Assembly: GCF_900143215.1 (NCBI RefSeq)
Contig: NZ_FRDM01000012.1
Coordinates: 1-64,000 of the forward strand
Direction of reading: 5' to 3'
Source: Geodermatophilus obscurus
GTDB lineage: Bacteria > Actinomycetota > Actinomycetes > Mycobacteriales > Geodermatophilaceae
DNA: 64,000 nt
This document shows, piece after piece, positions 8,085 through 16,437 of this stretch; within the stretch, counting starts at the first letter, position 1, and every line of letters starts with the position of its first letter. The translations under genes were made by a program, and so were the position numbers. The notes under the pieces were generated by a model that saw only the letters and a list, made by a program, of their open reading frames with translations, had not been told where the DNA came from and searched no databases.

Positions 8085-8101
8085 ATACCCCCAGGGGGTA
8101 T
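8085..8101. promoter_or_regulatory. CsoR-type copper operator
   Basis: A perfect 17-bp palindrome, ATACCCCC-A-GGGGGTAT, 48 bp before the ATPase start. Actinobacterial CsoR Cu(I)-sensing repressors bind A/T-flanked CCCC...GGGG palindromes of this kind upstream of copA and csoR. It overlaps a locally AT-richer stretch (GGTATATGC) that could be the -10 region, so repressor binding would block transcription directly. No csoR gene is visible in the window, so the regulator must be elsewhere. Confidence 0.75.
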
Positions 8102-8148
8102 ATGCTCCAGGTCGACCGTGATGACCGGACACCCGTGAGGAGCAGGTC

Positions 8149-10584
8149 ATGCCGATGCAGCAGAGAACGGTCGTGCTCGAGGTCGCCGGCGTGCACTGGG
8201 CCACGGAGAAGGCGGTCGCCGAGAAGGTGCTGGGGCGGCTCCCGGGCGTACTGGACGTCGAGGCCAACCCCGTGAGCCAGACCGCCACGGTCATCTACGA
8301 CCCGACACGGACCTCGGTGTCCGACCTGTCCACGTGGGTCCGCGAGTGCGGCTACCACTGCGCCGGGCAGTCGGTGCCCCAGCACGTGTGCGACCCCGCC
8401 ACGGAGCCGCACGGCCACGGCGGCCACCGGCCGGCCATGGACGCGGGGGAGGCTCGCCACGGGCGAGCCGGACATGGCGGCCACGAGGCGGGACACGGCA
8501 GTCACACCGGGATGACCCCCCAGGACGCGATGGGCCACGGCGGTCACCACGCCGGCATGTCGATGGACGACATGGCCAGGGACATGCGCAACCGGTTCCT
8601 GGTCGCCGCGGTCCTGTCGGTGCCGATCCTGCTGTGGTCGCCGATCGGCCGGGAGGTGCTCGGCTTCACCACTCAGGCGCCGTTCGGCCTGCGGGACGAC
8701 GTCTTCTCGCTGGTGCTGTCGCTGCCGGTGATCTTCTGGTCGGCCTGGATCTTCTTCGACGGCGCCTGGCGGGCGCTGCGCGCGAGGACGCTGGACATGA
8801 TGGTGCTGGTCGCCGTCGCGGTCGGCGCGGGCTGGAGCTACAGCCTGGTGATCACGCTGAGCGGCGGTGGCGAGGTGTTCTACGAGGCCGCCACGGTGCT
8901 GACCGCGTTCGTGCTGCTCGGGCACTGGTTCGAGATGCGTGCCCGCGGTGGTGCCAACGACGCCATCCGCACGCTGCTGGAGCTGGCGCCGCCGCGCGCG
9001 GTGGTGCTGCGCGACGGCCGGCCGGTCGAGGTGCCCACCGCCGAGGTGGTCGTCGGGGACCTGCTGCTGGTCCGGCCGGGCGCGAAGGTCCCCGTCGACG
9101 GTGTCGTCGGGGACGGCGACTCCGAGGTCGACGAGTCGATGGTGACCGGGGAGAGCCTGCCGGTGCACAAGGCGCCCGGCGACGAGGTCATCGGCGCCTC
9201 GGTGAACACCACCGGCGCGCTGCGGGTGCGAGCGACGAAGGTCGGCTCCGACACCGCTCTGGCGCAGATCGTGCAGATGGTGCAGCAGGCGCAGAACTCG
9301 AAGGCGCCCGGCCAGCGGCTGGCCGACCGGGCCGCGTTCTGGCTCGTCCTCGTCGCGCTGATCGGCGGCGGTCTGACCCTGGCGGTGTGGTTGCTGGCCG
9401 GGGCGACGTTCGCGATGGCCATGCTGTTCGCGATCACCGTCGTGGTCATCACCTGCCCGGACGCGCTGGGCCTGGCCACCCCGACGGCGATCATGGTCGG
9501 CACCGGGCTGGGCGCGCGGCGCGGCGTGTTGTTCAAGAACGCCACCGCGCTGGAGACCGCCGCGCGGATCGACACCGTGGTGATGGACAAGACCGGAACC
9601 CTGACCAAGGGCGAGCCGGAGGTCACCGACGTCGTCGTCGACGGGATGGCCGCCGACGACGTCCTGGCGCTGGCCGCGGCCGTGGAGCGGGAGTCCGAGC
9701 ACCCGCTGGCCGCCGCCGTCACCCGGCACGCCGACGACCTCGGTGTGCCGGCGCTGACCGCCACCGGTTTCCGCAACGTCCCCGGCCACGGGGCGGCCGC
9801 CCAGGTCGCCGGGCGCCGGGTGCTCGTCGGCAACGCCACGCTGATGGCCGACGAGAAAGTCGACCTCGACACGCTCGGCGCCCGCCGGGACGAGCTGGCC
9901 GGCAGCGGTCGCACCGCCGTCCTGGTCGCCGTCGACGGCCGCGCCGCCGGGGTGATCGCGCTGGCCGACGCCCCGCGGGAGACCTCGGCCGCCGCCGTGC
10001 GGGCGCTGCACGAGGCCGGTGTGGAGGTGGTCATGCTCAGCGGCGACAACGAGGCCACCGCCCGCCGGATCGCCGGTCAGCTCGGTATCGACACCGTGAT
10101 CGCCGAGGTCCCGCCCGGCGACAAGGCCGCGAAGATCACCGAACTGCAGCGGGCGGGCAAGCGGGTGGCGATGGTCGGCGACGGGGTCAACGACGCCCCC
10201 GCGCTGGCCCGAGCCGACCTGGGCATCGCGATCGGCGCCGGCACCGACGTCGCGATCGAGACCGCCGACGTCGTCCTGATGCGCTCGGACCCGTTGGACG
10301 TGCCGACCGCGTTGGCCATCGGCCGCGGCACGCTGCGCAAGATGCGGCAGAACCTGGGCTGGGCGATCGGGTACAACGCCATCGCGCTGCCGATCGCGGC
10401 CGGCGTGTTCGAGCCGGCGTTCGGCCTGGTGCTGCGGCCGGAGATCGCCGCCCTGTCGATGTCGGGTTCGAGCTTCCTGGTCGCGGTCAACGCGCTGCTG
10501 CTCAAGCGGCTGCGGCTGCCCGCCCCGGAGGCGCCCGCGGCGACCACCGCCCCGACGACCGCGCCGGAGCCGGTGACCCGCTGA
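8149..10584 (+). CDS. Heavy-metal (copper) P1B-type ATPase with CPD motif
   Basis: A protein of 811 aa preceded by GAGGAGCAGGTC. Residues 1-70 form a ferredoxin-like metal-binding domain that lacks the usual CxxC, with GVHWATEK where GMTCxxC is expected, although CGYHC occurs at its end. Residues ~88-145 are His/Met/Gly-rich ([15 protein letters not shown]). Then come the P1B core elements: TGES, DKTGT with phospho-acceptor D480, an HP motif (SEHPLAAA) and [11 protein letters not shown]. The membrane metal site reads C436-P437-D438, not CPC or CPH. It should export copper or a similar ion from the cytoplasm. The operator upstream and the DUF6153 and DUF305 genes downstream support copper. Metal specificity cannot be assigned from CPD alone. 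Confidence 0.9.
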   Translation: MPMQQRTVVLEVAGVHWATEKAVAEKVLGRLPGVLDVEANPVSQTATVIYDPTRTSVSDLSTWVRECGYHCAGQSVPQHVCDPATEPHGHGGHRPAMDAGEARHGRAGHGGHEAGHGSHTGMTPQDAMGHGGHHAGMSMDDMARDMRNRFLVAAVLSVPILLWSPIGREVLGFTTQAPFGLRDDVFSLVLSLPVIFWSAWIFFDGAWRALRARTLDMMVLVAVAVGAGWSYSLVITLSGGGEVFYEAATVLTAFVLLGHWFEMRARGGANDAIRTLLELAPPRAVVLRDGRPVEVPTAEVVVGDLLLVRPGAKVPVDGVVGDGDSEVDESMVTGESLPVHKAPGDEVIGASVNTTGALRVRATKVGSDTALAQIVQMVQQAQNSKAPGQRLADRAAFWLVLVALIGGGLTLAVWLLAGATFAMAMLFAITVVVITCPDALGLATPTAIMVGTGLGARRGVLFKNATALETAARIDTVVMDKTGTLTKGEPEVTDVVVDGMAADDVLALAAAVERESEHPLAAAVTRHADDLGVPALTATGFRNVPGHGAAAQVAGRRVLVGNATLMADEKVDLDTLGARRDELAGSGRTAVLVAVDGRAAGVIALADAPRETSAAAVRALHEAGVEVVMLSGDNEATARRIAGQLGIDTVIAEVPPGDKAAKITELQRAGKRVAMVGDGVNDAPALARADLGIAIGAGTDVAIETADVVLMRSDPLDVPTALAIGRGTLRKMRQNLGWAIGYNAIALPIAAGVFEPAFGLVLRPEIAALSMSGSSFLVAVNALLLKRLRLPAPEAPAATTAPTTAPEPVTR

Positions 10585-10651
10585 ACCCGGCACCGAGCCT
10601 CCTCGGCAGCCCGCCGGAAAGGGCTCGTAGCCTCGCAGAAAGGGGTGTGGC

Positions 10652-11113
10652 ATGGCAGGGCGAGGCTGGACGGCGGGGCTGCTCCTGTTCGCGGTCCTCT
10701 TCATGCACGGGCTGCAGTGCGGCTCGGCCGCCGATGGCGCCGCCCACTCGGGGGCCGCTCCCGTGGTGTCGGTCGCGGTAGCCGCTCCGGTCGTCGGCGA
10801 CGCTCACCGCGCGGACGCCGCGGCCGACCACGCCGGTCCCGAGGCCGCCGTTCCGCATGCCGCCGACCACGCCACGGCCGGTGCCGTGCTGGGCGGTGAC
10901 CACGGCGACGCGCCGCGCCATGGGGCCGGCCATCTGTGGGCGGTCTGCCTGGCGGTGCTCGCCGCCGGCCTCGCCCTCCTGCTCGGGCTCCTCGGTTCCC
11001 GGCTGGTGCCGAGGGCGTCGGCCGCGCTGAACCGCGCTCTCACCCACGCCGCCGGGTCGCTGCCGATGCCACGACCACCAGACCTGCACGCGCTCTGTCT
11101 CCTGCGGACGTAG
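10652..11113 (+). CDS. DUF6153-like small membrane protein
   Basis: A protein of 153 aa with ATG at 10652 after an AGAAAGGGG site. It has an N-terminal hydrophobic segment (AGLLLFAVLFMHGL), a central His/Ala-rich region, one strong transmembrane segment (LWAVCLAVLAAGLALLLGLL) and the ending PPDLHALCLLRT. The final P-P-D-L-x-x-L-C-x-L-R-T signature is typical, from memory, of DUF6153 proteins that accompany copper genes in actinobacteria. The many His residues would suit periplasmic metal binding. It is 67 bp after the ATPase and 82 bp before the DUF305 gene on the same strand, so all three are probably co-transcribed from the copper-responsive promoter. Confidence 0.65.
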   Translation: MAGRGWTAGLLLFAVLFMHGLQCGSAADGAAHSGAAPVVSVAVAAPVVGDAHRADAAADHAGPEAAVPHAADHATAGAVLGGDHGDAPRHGAGHLWAVCLAVLAAGLALLLGLLGSRLVPRASAALNRALTHAAGSLPMPRPPDLHALCLLRT

Positions 11114-11195
11114 GCCGAGCCGCCCGACCGCCCCGACTTCGGCCGGCGGTCGCCCGCACGCCCTCGTAACGACCTTCGATCAGGAGAGACCCACC

Positions 11196-11825
11196 ATGAA
11201 GTGCACCACCGCACGCCTCGCCGGCGCCCTCGTCGTCAGCAGCCTGGTGCTCGCCGGCTGCGCCGACGACAGCTCCGACGCCGTCGGCCACGGCTCGATG
11301 ATGAGCGGCAGCACGTCGGCCAGCCCCTCCGTCGGCCTCGAAGCCGACCACAACGCTGCCGACGTCGAGTTCGCCAGCGGCGTGATCCCCCACCACATGC
11401 AGGCCATCGCCATGTCCCGGCTGGCCACCGACCGGGCCGTCGACCTGCGGGTGGAGGACCTGGCCGCCCGCATCGAGGCCGCGCAGACGCCGGAGATCGA
11501 GACACTGTCCAGCTGGCTGGAGCAGTGGGGCGCCGAGCCCGACATGGGCGGCATGGACCACGGCGGCATGGGCGCCTCCGCCGGCATGGGCGGGATGATG
11601 TCCGAGCAGGACATGCACGACCTCATGGCCGCCTCCGGTGTCGCGTTCGACCGGCTGTTCCTGCAGCAGATGACCGTCCACCACCAGGGGGCGGTGACGA
11701 TGGCCGAGACCGAGATCGCCGACGGGCAGAACGCCGATGCCATCGCGTTGGCCGAGTCGATCCGCGACAGCCAGACCGCCGAGATCGCGGAGATGCAGCA
11801 ACTGCTGACCGAGCTCGGCGGCTGA
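11196..11825 (+). CDS. DUF305-family lipoprotein
   Basis: A protein of 209 aa with a lipoprotein signal peptide (LVVSSLVLAGC, Cys24-25 region). It carries the two hallmark DUF305 blocks: HNAADVEFASGVIPHHMQAI and FLQQMTVHHQGAVTMAETE, each a helix with an HH pair in ferritin-like-fold style. A Met/Gly/His-rich insert (GGMDHGGMGASAGMGGMM) separates the halves. DUF305 proteins are exported and frequently encoded beside copper ATPases, and the Met/His clusters suit Cu(I) binding. An AGGAGA site precedes the ATG. A hairpin terminator begins 7 bases after the stop, so this is the last gene of the copper unit. Confidence 0.85.
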   Translation: MKCTTARLAGALVVSSLVLAGCADDSSDAVGHGSMMSGSTSASPSVGLEADHNAADVEFASGVIPHHMQAIAMSRLATDRAVDLRVEDLAARIEAAQTPEIETLSSWLEQWGAEPDMGGMDHGGMGASAGMGGMMSEQDMHDLMAASGVAFDRLFLQQMTVHHQGAVTMAETEIADGQNADAIALAESIRDSQTAEIAEMQQLLTELGG

Positions 11826-11831
11826 CCGGAC

Positions 11832-11872
11832 GCTGCGGCGGGGCGGGTCTGCCGGCCGCGCCTCGCCGCAGC
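11832..11872 (+). terminator. Intrinsic hairpin after the copper operon
   Basis: GCTGCGGCG-g-GGCG pairs with CGCC-t-CGCCGCAGC around a 13-base loop, immediately downstream of the DUF305 stop. There is no T-tract, as is common in high-GC actinobacteria. Being symmetric, it may also serve the convergent SHOCT gene. Confidence 0.6.
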
Positions 11873-12014
11873 GCGGCGGGCAACCGGACGACGCGGGTCC
11901 GACATTCTGGGCTCGACCTCTGCACGGCCCGGGCCCGCGCCCCGGTCCCGCGGACCGCCCTCGGTGTCCGGTGCGCCGGTCGTGCGGGTCAGGCGTGAGC
12001 ACCCAGCCCCGCGG

Positions 12015-12320
12015 TCACCAGCCGCCGGGACCCGTGCCGGCACTCCTCAGCGTGCCCAGCCGCCTGCGGTACTCGTCCTCGTCGATCTCGCCACGTGCGA
12101 ACCGGTCGGCGAGCAGTTGCTCGGCCGAGTCCTGCCCGGCTGAGCGCGCGGGCCGCGGAGGGCCACCCCCGGGCCGCCGGACGGCGCGGACCACTGACCA
12201 GGCGATGAGCGCGATGAGCGCGAGGAAGAGCAGGGAGGTCAGCGTGGTGGCTGCCCAGCCCCAACCGCCCATGTGGTCCCAGTCGTACCAGCCCATCATG
12301 CGGACCCACTCCTCGGTCAC
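12015..12320 (-). CDS. SHOCT-domain small membrane protein
   Basis: A protein of 101 aa. The N-terminus is Trp/Met/Gly-rich (MMGWYDWDHMGGWGW) before one transmembrane helix (LTSLLFLALIALIAWSVV). A Pro-rich linker leads to a C-terminal SHOCT domain (LLADRFARGEIDEDEYRRRL), a short oligomerisation module found at protein ends. Met/Trp-rich SHOCT proteins of this size are common near copper genes in actinobacteria, and it converges on the DUF305 gene. The role is unknown. The call is confident for the domain, not for function. Confidence 0.8.
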   Translation of the reverse strand: MTEEWVRMMGWYDWDHMGGWGWAATTLTSLLFLALIALIAWSVVRAVRRPGGGPPRPARSAGQDSAEQLLADRFARGEIDEDEYRRRLGTLRSAGTGPGGW

Positions 12321-12458
12321 CCGCGCTCCGGGCCGTTCCCGGAGTCCCGGCGCGACCTATGCTCGGCCATCGGTCTGCCACGGCACATCGACCAGAGGTC
12401 CTCACCAACGGCGACCTACGTCCTCGGCGTCCCACCCACGGAGGGGTTCTTCCCTGAG

Positions 12459-13021
12459 GTGCGCTACAGCGCTCCCAGGAGCTACCGGCGCCCTCCGGCG
12501 GTCTACCTGCACATGCAGTGGCTCGCCCACGCGCTCGCTCGGCTGGGCTGGAGTCCCCGTGACGTCGTCGTCCTGGAGGTACCCGGCCGCCGAGCCGGCT
12601 TCATCCGCCGGACGAGCCTGCTGACCACCCACCACGACGGTGAGCGCTACCTGGTCGCCCTGGCCGGGGAGTCGGAGTGGGTGCGCAACGCCCGGGCCGC
12701 GGGCGGGCACGTCGTCCTCGGCCGCCGCGACCGGCGCGCCGCCACGCTCGTCGAGCTCCCACCGCCTTGCGCCCGCCCGTCCTGCGCGCATAACTGCTGC
12801 ACGCGCACGCCCGGCGCGTCCAGGTGGCGCGTCACTACTTCGGGGTCGGCGCCGAGCCGAGCGACGAGGAGCTGCTGGCGGTTGCCGACCGGTACCCGGT
12901 CCTCCGGATCGTCATGCAGGCACCTGCCGGCGACAGCGGACACGAAGGGCCGGAGGTCCTGCGGAGCTGCGACCCTCGGACCGGCATGCGTCGGCCGGGT
13001 TCCGACTCGAGTGACGGCTGA
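12459..13021 (+). pseudogene. Deazaflavin (F420)-dependent nitroreductase-like gene, frameshift plus nonsense
   Basis: From GTG 12459 (GGAGGGG upstream) the frame encodes a DDN/DUF385-type core: LEVPGRRAGFIRRTSLLT, GERYLVALAGESEWVRN, ARAAGGHVVLGRR. Near 12755-12770 the coding sense shifts to a second frame reading LRPPVLRA-stop-LLHAHARRVQVARHYFG and then LLAVADRYPVLRIV to a stop at 13021. In that frame the stop is TAA at 12791-12793, exactly where the family would have Tyr in R-A-Y-L; one base (TAC to TAA) explains it. Two independent lesions make sequencing error unlikely. In life it would have been an F420H2-dependent reductase of unknown substrate. Confidence 0.65.
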
Positions 13022-13404
13022 CCGACAGGTGCAGGGGGGCTCCGTGACACCCGACCTGCCGTTCATGCTCCGCGAGGTGGCACGCCTACCCCGGGGAGCC
13101 GGCGGTGCTCTCCACTGTCGGGGTGCTGTCCTCGGCCGCGTCCGACCCGGTCGCCGTCGGCCTCCCGGCTGGACGTCGGTGCGGATCCGCGAGGACAGCG
13201 AGCGGGTGCCTGGAGTTCGAGCTGACGACCGCCGCACTCCCGGTCGACGCGGGCGCGAGCCGACCGCGCTGCTCTCGAGCACGCCGCGCCCTCACGAGGT
13301 CCTCGAGGAGGTCCGCCGGCACCTGCCCCGGCCCACGCCCGTGTCGCTTGGTCGACCTGCATGCTGCAGGGCCGGCCGCGCTGCCGTCCTGGACCGGCCC
13401 GTCG
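13022..13404. other. No intact gene; possible decayed coding sequence
   Basis: About 380 bases without a convincing gene. A GTG at 13044 after GGGGGGCTCC opens a short frame. Fragments in different frames look protein-like (AVLSTVGVLSSAAS; LSSTPRPHEVLEEVRRHLP), but no family could be assigned. It is more likely the residue of a lost gene than a functional one. Confidence 0.35.
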
Positions 13405-14379
13405 TCAGACCGCCGGGGCCGGGAACGCCTGAGGGCGCATCCCGGCCAGGAGCGCGGCCGCCGCCCCGACGATCGCGGCGGCGATCGGCGGCTCCTGCGG
13501 GTCGAAGGCGGTGGCCCCCGGGATCCCGGCCGCCGCCTGGGAGCGCAACGCGATCAGGTAGTTCGCCTGGATCACCGCGCTCGACGTCAGCAGCACGGTG
13601 CCCAGCACGTGTCCCCACGGGTGGCGGCGCCACAGCAGCACCGCCGCGGTGGCCCAGGCGGGTACGAGCGTCGTCAGGTCCATGGCGTAACCGAGATGGC
13701 CGACGGGGGGCGGCTGCAGCAGGAGCCCCTCCTCGGGCGGAGCGCCGGTGACCGCGTACCGCAGGGACTGGTACGTCCACATCGCCCCGAGCGACCCGGC
13801 GAGGAGCGCCAGGACCGCGGCGACCGCGCGGACCGGCGTCCGCTCCCGGAACCGTTGGGCCACCGACCGGGCGTCCAGGCCGGTCAGCAACACGCCCAGT
13901 GCCACCGCCGCCAGGACGAACACCGCCACGTGCGCGAGGAACAGTGCGTCCATCGCCGCGCCGAAGACGTGGTAGGCGTAGGTGTAGACGGCGTAGGCCA
14001 GCATCCCGGCCCAGACGAGCTCGGCACGGGGCGAACCGCGCCTCGCGCGGGCGAGGGCTCCGACGAACACCGGGGTGGCCAGCGTCAGCGTCCCCAGGTC
14101 GTAGGCACGGAACGTGGCTGCGTTGGCCGGCGCGTCCTGGTACAGCCCACGCCACACCAGGCCCACCGCCGAGGCTCCTGCGAGCAGGCCTGCGACGACG
14201 GTCGACAGCCGCCAGGCGACGCGCCGTGCACCGGTCAGGGGTGCTTCGCCCAGGATCTCTCCGGACCGTCCCGCCGCAGAGGCGGACAGCGGCTCCTCCG
14301 GACGGACCGCCGTCCGACCACGGAGCCGCCGGACGGCCCCCGTCACCCGCGCCGCCGCCACGTGCAGCGCTCGCCTCAC
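13405..14379 (-). CDS. Polytopic membrane protein, unknown function (copy 2 of a paralogous pair)
   Basis: About 324 aa if it starts at GTG 14379; the start is uncertain because the open frame runs further up and no strong RBS is visible. It has eight hydrophobic segments and about 40 extra N-terminal residues, compared with the paralogue at 6586-7491. Shared features are GLLAGASAVGLVWRG near the start and a central RGSPRAELVWAGMLAYAVYT block, matching RQGSPRGALLLTGSLGYLLY in the other copy. No enzyme or transporter motif is seen. The two copies bracket the copper island at a distance of about 6 kb, on the same strand. Confidence 0.6.
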   Translation of the reverse strand: MRRALHVAAARVTGAVRRLRGRTAVRPEEPLSASAAGRSGEILGEAPLTGARRVAWRLSTVVAGLLAGASAVGLVWRGLYQDAPANAATFRAYDLGTLTLATPVFVGALARARRGSPRAELVWAGMLAYAVYTYAYHVFGAAMDALFLAHVAVFVLAAVALGVLLTGLDARSVAQRFRERTPVRAVAAVLALLAGSLGAMWTYQSLRYAVTGAPPEEGLLLQPPPVGHLGYAMDLTTLVPAWATAAVLLWRRHPWGHVLGTVLLTSSAVIQANYLIALRSQAAAGIPGATAFDPQEPPIAAAIVGAAAALLAGMRPQAFPAPAV

Positions 14380-14580
14380 CCGCGGCGGCCCGTCGCCGGC
14401 CGCCGCCCGAAGCCGCCGGACCAGACCTCGGCGCGGACACGCCGCCGCGGCGGTCACCCAGGCATCCCGGTTGTCATCGCCACGACGCCCTCCATCCGTC
14501 CGCTGGGACCCGCGGGACACCCGGTCGCGCTCCGGTCCGCTCGATCCCGGTACGTCCGCGTCGGCGTCGCGGACCGCGTC

Positions 14581-14777
14581 CAGCGAAGCGACCCGCTGAC
14601 TCCTCGCAGTAGGGGCGGACGTCCTCCCAGCCCGGGACGTCGGCTCCCGACACGGTCCGCAGCCGGGAGAGCCGGGCGACGTCCGGGCCGCCGGGGTCGT
14701 GGACGCACCGGCGGCGGCGGAGACGGCCACCACGGTCGCGCCCGACTCGACGAACCGCCGCGCGGCAGCCTGACGTC
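14581..14777 (-). pseudogene. Possible short-chain dehydrogenase fragment
   Basis: On the minus strand one frame reads GQAAARRFVESGATVVAVSA, the alpha-A/beta-2 segment seen after the glycine motif of SDR enzymes. A neighbouring frame then reads ADVPGWEDVRPYCEESAGRF, like the segment before the N-N-A-G motif. Neither the TGxxxGIG start nor the YxxxK active site is present, and a frame change is needed between the pieces. The remaining bases from 14778 to 14976 contain nothing recognisable. Low confidence; it could be coincidental high-GC reading. Confidence 0.3.
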
Positions 14778-14976
14778 CTCCGTTCTGGCCTCCTGGCCTC
14801 CGTTCCGCTCCCTCGTGACCGCGATCGGAGTCTGCGGCGGACGGGTGATCGGCGAGGAGCCCGGGCGGGCGGACGGTCGTCGCCCCGGCGCCGGGACTCC
14901 TTCCTGGTGCTCGCGTGCGAGGCCCCTGGGCGCAGGAGGCCGACGGGTCGAGCAGGTGCCGACCTAGCCTGAGGGC

Positions 14977-16380
14977 GTGTCCGCCCGTCTCAGGTCCCGT
15001 CGCTCGACGTACGCGCGCCTCCCGGAGCGGGCCTGGCGGGCCATCGCGGGGAACGCCCCGCCGACCGCGCCGATCGGCCTGCGCGCCCAGCCCAGCCGGA
15101 TGGACGACCTCACCGCGCACGCCGCGCTGGGCCTGGCCCTGCGGATCGGGGCGTCGATGCTGGCCGTCGGCGCCTCCGCGGCCGACGTGACCGCGACGAT
15201 GCTGCGGGTGGCCGCCGGCTACGGGCTGGCCAACTGCCAGGTCGACGTCACCTTCACGTCGATCACGGTCAGCTGGGACCGGGAGGACGCGGTGCCCCTC
15301 ACCGCCATGCGCACCGTGCGCACGAGCAGGCTGGACTACACCCGTCTGCAGGGGATCACCGACCTGGCACACGCGGTCGGTACCGGGAGCCTCGGCGTCG
15401 AGGAGGCACACCACCGACTCGACCGCATCGTGTCGGCACCGCCCACCTACCGCCGGACCGTGCAGGCGCTGGGCTGGGCCGGCGTGGCCGGTTCCGTCGG
15501 GTTCCTCCTCGGCGGCGGGTGGCTGGAGGCCCTCATCGCGGCGCTGACCACCGCCCTGATCGAGCAGGTGATGCGCGTGCTCAACCGGCGCAGCCTGCCG
15601 CTGTTCTTCCAGCAGGCCGCCGGGGCCGCGCTCGCCACGGGGGTCGCCGTCCTGCTGCTCGCCTGGGACGTCGACGTCCGCAGCTCCCTGGTCGTCGCGG
15701 CCGGCATCGTCGTGCTCCTCGCCGGGCTGTCCCTGGTCGGCGCCGCCGAGGACGCGATCAGCGGCTTCCCGGTGACCGCCGCGGCCCGGGCCTTCGAGGT
15801 GGTGACGCTGACCGCCGGCATCGTCGTGGGCATCGCCGCCGTCCTGGACGTCGCGCAGCGGGCCGGGATCCCGCTGGACGTCGTCGACACCTCACCGAGC
15901 GCCGTGCCGTTCGCCGTCGGGCTGGTCTCGTCGGCCGGGATCGCCGGGTCCTGGTCCCTGGCCTGCCACGCCCGGCCGCGCGCCGTCGTCCTCGCCGCGG
16001 GGGCCGGGGGGCTGGCGTGGACGACGTCCTGGGCGGCCGGGGACCTGGGGACCGGTCCCGCGGTGGCCAGCGGGGTCGCGGCCGTCGTCCTCGGGTTCGG
16101 CGGGGAGGTGCTGACCGACCGGCTCCGGATCCCCCCGCTGCTCGTCGCCGTCTGCGGCATCGTCCCGCTGCTGCCCGGCCTGGCGATCTACCAGGGCCTG
16201 TTCGCGATCGTCGTGGACGCCGACATCCAGGGCGGGCTCGCCGCGCTCGTCGGGGCCGCGGCGGTCGGGCTCGGCCTCGCCGCCGGCGTCACGCTGGGCG
16301 AGTACCTCGGCCGACCGGTCGCTGCGCGGCGGGACCGCTACGACGAGCGCGTCCGCCGCCGCGCCATGACCGCCGAGTGA
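14977..16380 (+). CDS. ThrE-type threonine/serine exporter family protein
   Basis: A protein of 467 aa with GTG start. Residues ~35-160 form the soluble ThrE domain (ALGLALRIGASMLAVGASAA, then YGLANCQVDVTFTSI). After it come about ten hydrophobic segments including VGAAEDAISGFPVTAAARAF and VAVCGIVPLLPGLAIYQGL, both characteristic of the PF06738/PF12821 ThrE family. Here the two halves are fused in one protein, as in Corynebacterium ThrE. The product is expected in the cytoplasmic membrane, exporting small amino acids by proton antiport; the exact substrate cannot be read. It converges on the amino-acid permease gene with a shared terminator. Confidence 0.85.
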   Translation: MSARLRSRRSTYARLPERAWRAIAGNAPPTAPIGLRAQPSRMDDLTAHAALGLALRIGASMLAVGASAADVTATMLRVAAGYGLANCQVDVTFTSITVSWDREDAVPLTAMRTVRTSRLDYTRLQGITDLAHAVGTGSLGVEEAHHRLDRIVSAPPTYRRTVQALGWAGVAGSVGFLLGGGWLEALIAALTTALIEQVMRVLNRRSLPLFFQQAAGAALATGVAVLLLAWDVDVRSSLVVAAGIVVLLAGLSLVGAAEDAISGFPVTAAARAFEVVTLTAGIVVGIAAVLDVAQRAGIPLDVVDTSPSAVPFAVGLVSSAGIAGSWSLACHARPRAVVLAAGAGGLAWTTSWAAGDLGTGPAVASGVAAVVLGFGGEVLTDRLRIPPLLVAVCGIVPLLPGLAIYQGLFAIVVDADIQGGLAALVGAAAVGLGLAAGVTLGEYLGRPVAARRDRYDERVRRRAMTAE

Positions 16381-16398
16381 GCCGCCCGCGAGCGCGGT

Positions 16399-16430
16399 CG
16401 CCCCGGACGCCGCCACCGGCGGCCGGGGCG
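16399..16430. terminator. Bidirectional hairpin between convergent genes
   Basis: CGCCCCGG pairs with CCGGGGCG, and inside it CGCC pairs with GGCG around a short loop. It lies in the 57-base gap between the stops of the ThrE-like gene and the permease gene, so it can end transcription from both sides. Confidence 0.6.
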
Positions 16431-16437
16431 GCTCCGG

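Noticed and set aside
8451-8469. Perfect hairpin GGCTCGCC-ACG-GGCGAGCC inside the copper ATPase gene
   Set aside because: Lies in the His-rich linker; shares part of the GCTCGCC/GGCGAGC core with the palindromic elements but lacks their outer arms and length.
7582-10704. Minus-strand open frame of 1040 codons antisense to the copper ATPase
   Set aside because: Low-complexity shadow; only its 5' part near 7.95-8.05 kb overlaps genuine coding sense (the ligase remnant).
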